64,000 nucleotides of DNA. Source: Gp13-AA77 sp035949375. Its GTDB lineage: Bacteria > Acidobacteriota > Terriglobia > UBA7540. Numbering within the stretch: position 1 is the first letter of the stretch; every line of letters begins with the position of its first letter. A model generated the notes under the pieces. The model ran no database searches, was not told where the DNA came from, and worked only from the letters and a program-made list of their open reading frames with translations. Of this stretch, positions 59,871 to 64,000 are shown piece by piece. Where the stretch lies: the NCBI GenBank assembly GCA_035949375.1, contig DASZIG010000036.1:1-64000 (forward strand), read 5' to 3'. The position numbers and the translations under genes were made by a program.

Positions 59871-62510
59871 GTGGCTGAACCCGTTCCATCCCGATCCGCG
59901 ACCGCGCAATCCACCGTGCGGGCGCGCAGTTCGGTCGGCCGGAGGAAGATTCTCCGCAGGCTGCTCCTCGTCTTTTTTGCCCTGGGCGTCGTGGCCGTGG
60001 TGGTGGCTTACCGCATCCGCCCCCGGCATCCGGTGGCGCTGATGGTGGCGCCCCAGCCTCTGCCCGAGAATGCGCAGCAGGCGGCGGCCGGCTACAGCTT
60101 CACGCGCTCGGAAGGCGGGCGCGAAGTCTTCACGGTCCACGCCCGGCGCACGACAGATTACAAGAACGGTCAGGGAACCATCCTCGAAGGCGTCCTGATG
60201 GAAGTGTTTGGCCGCACCGGTGACCAGCACGATCTGATTAAGGCTGACCGTTGCGATTACAACTCCGGCAGCGGGAACTTCTCGTGCGCCGGTCAGGTCG
60301 AGGTTGAGCTCGACGCTCCGCGCGGGGCGCAAGAGCTGCCTTCCGCGCCGGCTGCGGGCGATTCCGGCACGCTGCACGGCCGCCAGCCCGTTTATCTCAA
60401 GACCTCAGGCCTTGTTTATAACCAGGCGACGGCGCTGATCTCCGGCCCGGCGCACGTCGATTGGCGCTACGGTCCTGCGACGGGATCGGCGGTGGGCCTC
60501 GCCTACGCGACGCGGGACGGTTCGATCGATCTGGAGCGCGACGTGACGGCCACCCTGCCGGTGCGGAACCCTCCTAACTCCGCCGGCCTGCGCACGACTT
60601 CGGTTATGCAACTAGCGGCGTCTCACCTCCATTACGCCAAGGAGCGGCGACAGATTGAGCTCGCGGGCCCGGTTCATCTCACGGAAGGTGACCGAAAGGT
60701 CGATTCCGGGCACGCCATCCTGGACCTCGACGCTCGAAACCGCCTGACGCGGGCCCTGCTGGACGACGGTATGCAGGCGGCGGACACGTCCCAGGGGACG
60801 TCGCGCACAGCCCAGGCTGCGGCGCTTGAAGCCCAGTTTGATCCCGCGACTGGCGACCTGACCGCCCTCAACTCGTCTGGCGACGTACACCTCGAGTCAC
60901 AGCCTAAGCCCGGAGCTGGAATCACACGCCTGGCCGCCGACCGGGTCCACGTGAGCTTCACAGGCGCCCATTTTCATCCAGAGCACGGGGAAGCGTCCGG
61001 CAACGTACGTGTGGCTTCGGAACCCGGCTCGGCGCAGTCTGGAGCCAGCCCGACGCAGTCTGGAGAACGAACGGCGGACGCCGCCGCGCACGCCCCGGTT
61101 CAGGGCTCATTCTCCCGCGAGAATCTTGAGACCGCCGATTTGGATTTTGCTTTTCGTCCCGCCGACGGCACGCTCGATGAAGCTCACACCGTGGGGCCCG
61201 GTAAGCTCACCCTGACCTCCGCTGACCCCAAGACCGGAAATCGGATCATCACCGCCAGCCGGTTCTTGATGGCCTTTGACGCCCGGAGCCGCTTGAAGGG
61301 TCTGCGCGGCCAGGGCCCCACGGAAATCGTGTTTGAGCCTGCCCTGAACGCGCCGCGCGGCACGGTAGCCATGGAGAGCCATGGAGACAGCCTGCAGGCG
61401 AGCCTCGATCCTGCGTCCGGCGGGCTCGAATCGATGGAGCAGGCCGGCCATTTTCAATTTATGGACGTGGACCGGCACGCCACGGCCGACCGCGCCGACT
61501 ACTCGGCCGATGGCGACTTCATGACGCTCACCGGCAACCCGGTTGTGACTGATCCGAACACGCGCATTCGGGCCGACCACGTCCTGATGCACCTTGCCAC
61601 CAGCACCGCTGAAGGCTCGGGACACGTGAGCTCCACGCACCTCGGCGGGTTTCCGGGGGAAGGACAATCCGGCCCGGCCGTGAAGCCTTCGAACGCTGCG
61701 TCCGCTGCCGGCAACGGAGATCCCGACGTGACCAACGTGCTCGCCGAGCGGGTGACAGCAGATCGTAACCGGCAGGTGTTCCACTACGAAGGGCACGTGC
61801 GGGCCTGGCGTGGAGCGCACGTCATTGAGTCGCCGGCGCTCGACATTTACCGCGCTGATCGCCACGTGGTGGCGGGGTCCGGCGTGGTGACCTCGGACCT
61901 CGAGCCGTCGCCGCCCTCGAGCGGCGCGGGGCAGCACGCCCAAGGGTCCGGAGCATCGCCTTCCAGCCGTCAGAAAGCGAGCCCGAGCGGCGTGACGCGC
62001 GAGGCCAGCGCCCGGGACGCCCGTAGCTTGGACGCCAAAACCCGGGACGCCGAGACTCGGAACAAGACATCGCCCTCCGGGTCCGCCCCGGGTGGGGCGA
62101 CGCGCCCGGTCACCATCCGCGCCGATCGATTCGAGTACTTCGATCTCGCGCGCAAGGCTGCCTACCGGGGCCACGTGCGGATGGACTCGTCAGGCGCCAC
62201 CCTGGAATGTGACCGTCTCGACGCCTACTTTACCGAGCCCGGACCCGGCGCGCCTTCGCAGCTCGACCATGCCGTGGCGGACGACCATGTGACCCTGCTC
62301 AAGCCCGGGCGGCGCGCCACCGGCAATCATGCGGATTATTTTGCCCGTGAAGGCAAGGTGGTCATGACCGGAGGTCCGCCGACCCTCTATGACACGGAAA
62401 AGGGCTTCACTACAGGTCGAAGTTTGACTTTCTTTACCAGCGATGATAGTTTGATCGTAGACGGAGGGTCTGGATTCCGGTCTCTCTCCAAGCACCGCTT
62501 GTCGCAGTAG
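59871..62510 (+). CDS. LptC-LptA fusion of the LPS export bridge
   Basis: An 879-residue protein. A basic N-terminus and one membrane helix (LLLVFFALGVVAVVVAYRIR, about 30-50) are followed by an LptC-like beta domain (GREVFTVHARRTTDYKNGQG, about 75-250) and two or more OstA/LptA-like jellyroll segments (VAERVTADRNRQVFHYEGHV type units, about 520-640 and 730-860) with low-complexity Ala/Ser/Pro linkers, including the repeated RDARSLDAKTRDAETR. In E. coli LptC and LptA are separate; here the periplasmic bridge is one chain anchored in the inner membrane. GTG 59871; six bases before lptB. Confidence 0.88.
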   Translation: MAEPVPSRSATAQSTVRARSSVGRRKILRRLLLVFFALGVVAVVVAYRIRPRHPVALMVAPQPLPENAQQAAAGYSFTRSEGGREVFTVHARRTTDYKNGQGTILEGVLMEVFGRTGDQHDLIKADRCDYNSGSGNFSCAGQVEVELDAPRGAQELPSAPAAGDSGTLHGRQPVYLKTSGLVYNQATALISGPAHVDWRYGPATGSAVGLAYATRDGSIDLERDVTATLPVRNPPNSAGLRTTSVMQLAASHLHYAKERRQIELAGPVHLTEGDRKVDSGHAILDLDARNRLTRALLDDGMQAADTSQGTSRTAQAAALEAQFDPATGDLTALNSSGDVHLESQPKPGAGITRLAADRVHVSFTGAHFHPEHGEASGNVRVASEPGSAQSGASPTQSGERTADAAAHAPVQGSFSRENLETADLDFAFRPADGTLDEAHTVGPGKLTLTSADPKTGNRIITASRFLMAFDARSRLKGLRGQGPTEIVFEPALNAPRGTVAMESHGDSLQASLDPASGGLESMEQAGHFQFMDVDRHATADRADYSADGDFMTLTGNPVVTDPNTRIRADHVLMHLATSTAEGSGHVSSTHLGGFPGEGQSGPAVKPSNAASAAGNGDPDVTNVLAERVTADRNRQVFHYEGHVRAWRGAHVIESPALDIYRADRHVVAGSGVVTSDLEPSPPSSGAGQHAQGSGASPSSRQKASPSGVTREASARDARSLDAKTRDAETRNKTSPSGSAPGGATRPVTIRADRFEYFDLARKAAYRGHVRMDSSGATLECDRLDAYFTEPGPGAPSQLDHAVADDHVTLLKPGRRATGNHADYFAREGKVVMTGGPPTLYDTEKGFTTGRSLTFFTSDDSLIVDGGSGFRSLSKHRLSQ

Positions 62511-62516
62511 CCTGCC

Positions 62517-63245
62517 ATGCCCGTCCTCTCAACCGTCGATCTGACCAAATCGTACAAGGGACGTAAAGTAGTTGATGGAATAAGCCTTAGGATCGACCAG
62601 GGCGAAGTCGTCGGGTTGCTCGGCCCGAACGGCGCCGGGAAGACCACGTCGTTCTACATCATCGTGGGTCTGGTGCGGCCGGATGCCGGCCAGGTCCTGC
62701 TCGACGGAGCGGACATCACGGGCCTGCCTATGTACCTGCGCGCGCGGGCGGGCATCAGTTACCTGCCCCAGGAGCCTTCTATTTTTCGAAACCTCACGGT
62801 GGAAGAGAACCTGATGGCGGTCCTCGAGACGTTGCCGTTGAGCGCGCATCAGCGCCGGGAACGGCTTGAGGAGTTGCTCGAGGAACTCGGGTTGCAGCAG
62901 GTCCGCCGCAGTTACGGCTACATGCTCTCGGGCGGCGAGCGCCGCCGCGTGGAAATCGCGCGCTCGCTGGTGATCTCGCCAGCATTCATTCTTCTGGACG
63001 AGCCTTTCTCCGGCATCGACCCGCTGACGGTCATCGATCTTCAGAACATCATCCTGCAGTTGAAGAATTCCGGAATCGGCATCTTGTTGACGGACCATAA
63101 CGTCCGCGAGACTTTGCAAGTGACGGACCGGGCGTATATTATCAACGGTGGGAGGATATTCCGGGCCGGCACCCCGCAGGTGTTGGGCAACGACGCCGAG
63201 GTCAAGCGTATTTACCTTGGAGATAATTTCAGGCTAGCAATTTAA
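62517..63245 (+). CDS. lptB: LPS export ABC transporter ATPase LptB
   Basis: A 242-residue ABC ATPase that powers LPS extraction from the inner membrane by LptFG. Walker A GPNGAGKTT (36-44), Q-loop LPQEPSIFRNLTVEENL, signature YMLSGGERRRVEIARSL, Walker B FILLDEPFSGIDPL and H-loop LLTDHNVRETL are complete and match LptB rather than other ABC proteins. The stop TAA shares its last base with the rpoN ATG. The same lptB-rpoN order is seen in many proteobacteria. Confidence 0.96.
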   Translation: MPVLSTVDLTKSYKGRKVVDGISLRIDQGEVVGLLGPNGAGKTTSFYIIVGLVRPDAGQVLLDGADITGLPMYLRARAGISYLPQEPSIFRNLTVEENLMAVLETLPLSAHQRRERLEELLEELGLQQVRRSYGYMLSGGERRRVEIARSLVISPAFILLDEPFSGIDPLTVIDLQNIILQLKNSGIGILLTDHNVRETLQVTDRAYIINGGRIFRAGTPQVLGNDAEVKRIYLGDNFRLAI

Positions 63246-64000
63246 TGGAAGGAAATCGCCCCAAACTCGGTCTGAGTCTCAACGTCGCGCAGCGGCAGAT
63301 TCTGACGCCAGGACTGGTTCAGATGGTGACCGTCCTGGCTTTGAACAGGCTGGAACTGCGCGAGATGATCAACACCGAGATGGTCGCCAATCCGGTTCTC
63401 GAAGAGATGACCGACGAGGCGCCTTCAGCCGAGGAAGTCCGCGAGAAGGTCGAGGCCGAGGGCGAGGCTCCGCTGCCCCCCACACCGACGAACGGCGAAG
63501 CGCCCTCGCCCGAAAAACAGGATTCCTTCCAGGAAGTCGACTACGGCTCGTTCTTTGACGATTATCTCGATCCCGGTTACAAGTCTCCCGCCGCCGAATC
63601 CATCGAAAAGCCTTCTTTCGAGAATTTCCTGTCCCGGCCCACGTCGCTTGCCGATCACTTGGAATGGCAGTTGAATCTTTCCATCTGCACGGACGAGGTC
63701 CGCGATGCGGCCTATTCCATCATCGGCAACCTCAATGAGGATGGCTACCTGACGGCGACCGTGGACGAGATCGCCGAGACCGGCGCACACAAAAAAGAGG
63801 ACGTGGAACAGGCGCTGAAACTCATTCAGGAGCTCGATCCGCCGGGAATCGCCGCCAAGGACCTGCGCGAGTGCCTGCTGCTGCAGTTGAAGGCGCTGGC
63901 GCCCGCCAGCCCGATGGCGGCGCGCATTATCTCCGAGCACCTCGACAAGCTGCAGAACAAACAATACAAGGAGATCGCCCGCGCCCTCGACCGCCCGCAA
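63245..64000 (+). CDS. rpoN: RNA polymerase sigma-54 factor, 3' truncated
   Basis: The first 252 codons of RpoN; the frame is open to the window edge. Region I (residues 1-50) has the glutamine/leucine pattern LGLSLNVAQRQILTPGLVQM; region II (about 60-120) is acidic (EEMTDEAPSAEE, FQEVDYGSFFDDYLDP); region III begins with LADHLEWQLNLS and continues IIGNLNEDGYLTATVDEIAE, IQELDPPGIAAKDLRECLLL. Sigma-54 needs activators such as the NtrX-like protein at 33431. The start ATG overlaps the lptB stop by one base. The DNA-binding HTH and RpoN box lie outside. Confidence 0.95.
   Translation, partial: MEGNRPKLGLSLNVAQRQILTPGLVQMVTVLALNRLELREMINTEMVANPVLEEMTDEAPSAEEVREKVEAEGEAPLPPTPTNGEAPSPEKQDSFQEVDYGSFFDDYLDPGYKSPAAESIEKPSFENFLSRPTSLADHLEWQLNLSICTDEVRDAAYSIIGNLNEDGYLTATVDEIAETGAHKKEDVEQALKLIQELDPPGIAAKDLRECLLLQLKALAPASPMAARIISEHLDKLQNKQYKEIARALDRPQ

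Overview
The window is GC-rich, densely packed bacterial DNA and reads like an ordinary chromosomal segment of a Gram-negative soil bacterium, most probably an acidobacterium (Acidobacteriota, Terriglobia-like). This is inferred from the mix of genes: a PEP-CTERM surface protein, a very large OmpR-type winged-helix/TPR regulator, a BNR beta-propeller protein, M1 and M61 secreted peptidases, NtrYX, an LptC-LptA fusion next to lptB and rpoN, and several small toxin-antitoxin pairs. No rRNA, tRNA, CRISPR array, prophage or insertion sequence was recognised. Both end genes are cut: the PEP-CTERM gene lacks its 5' end and rpoN lacks its 3' end.

Layout. 1-7.5 kb: the truncated surface protein, an MFS transporter overlapping yceH, a DUF4242 protein, a GNAT acetyltransferase and a 3-oxoacid CoA-transferase pair (scoAB). 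7.6-10.3 kb: an M1 aminopeptidase. 10.3-17.1 kb, minus strand: an aromatic amino acid block in transcription order trpC-trpF-trpB-hicB-hicA-trpA-[tandem repeat]-chorismate mutase-DAHP synthase-tyrA. 17.2-25.2 kb: a VKOR-DsbA-rhodanese fusion, mscL with a zinc ribbon, a BNR propeller protein, brnTA, a VOC protein and a dGTPase. 25.4-29.3 kb: a secreted cysteine-rich protein, two adjacent thymidylate-kinase-like genes (the second with an altered P-loop) and a convergent CHAD-domain gene.

29.4-33.4 kb is the conserved phoH(ybeZ)-ybeY-corC-type-era operon of ribosome and RNA maturation. 33.4-37.9 kb (minus) has an NtrY/NtrX sigma-54 two-component pair and a MagIII/EndoIII-like DNA glycosylase. 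37.9-49.8 kb has yjbQ, hemW, threonine aldolase, a TPR lipoprotein-like or secreted protein, an acyl-CoA dehydrogenase, meaB and methylmalonyl-CoA epimerase (propionate/methylmalonyl metabolism), a metallo-beta-lactamase-fold hydrolase, an MTA phosphorylase/PfkB kinase/GT-C transferase run, and a dapF homologue in which both catalytic cysteines are serines. 49.8-58 kb is rich in secreted proteins, plus plsC and the giant TPR regulator. 58-64 kb holds recJ and the lptC/A-lptB-rpoN operon.

The most interesting items are the Ser/Ser DapF, the tandem TMK-like kinases (K-to-R Walker A) beside a polyphosphate-binding-type CHAD protein, the three-part disulfide/rhodanese fusion with a missing rhodanese cysteine, the toxin-antitoxin pair inside the trp cluster, a roughly 124-bp tandem repeat whose core recurs inverted 32 kb away, a doubled perfect palindrome at the meaB start codon, and apparent leaderless promoters. 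All functional statements come from reading motifs; no database search was possible.
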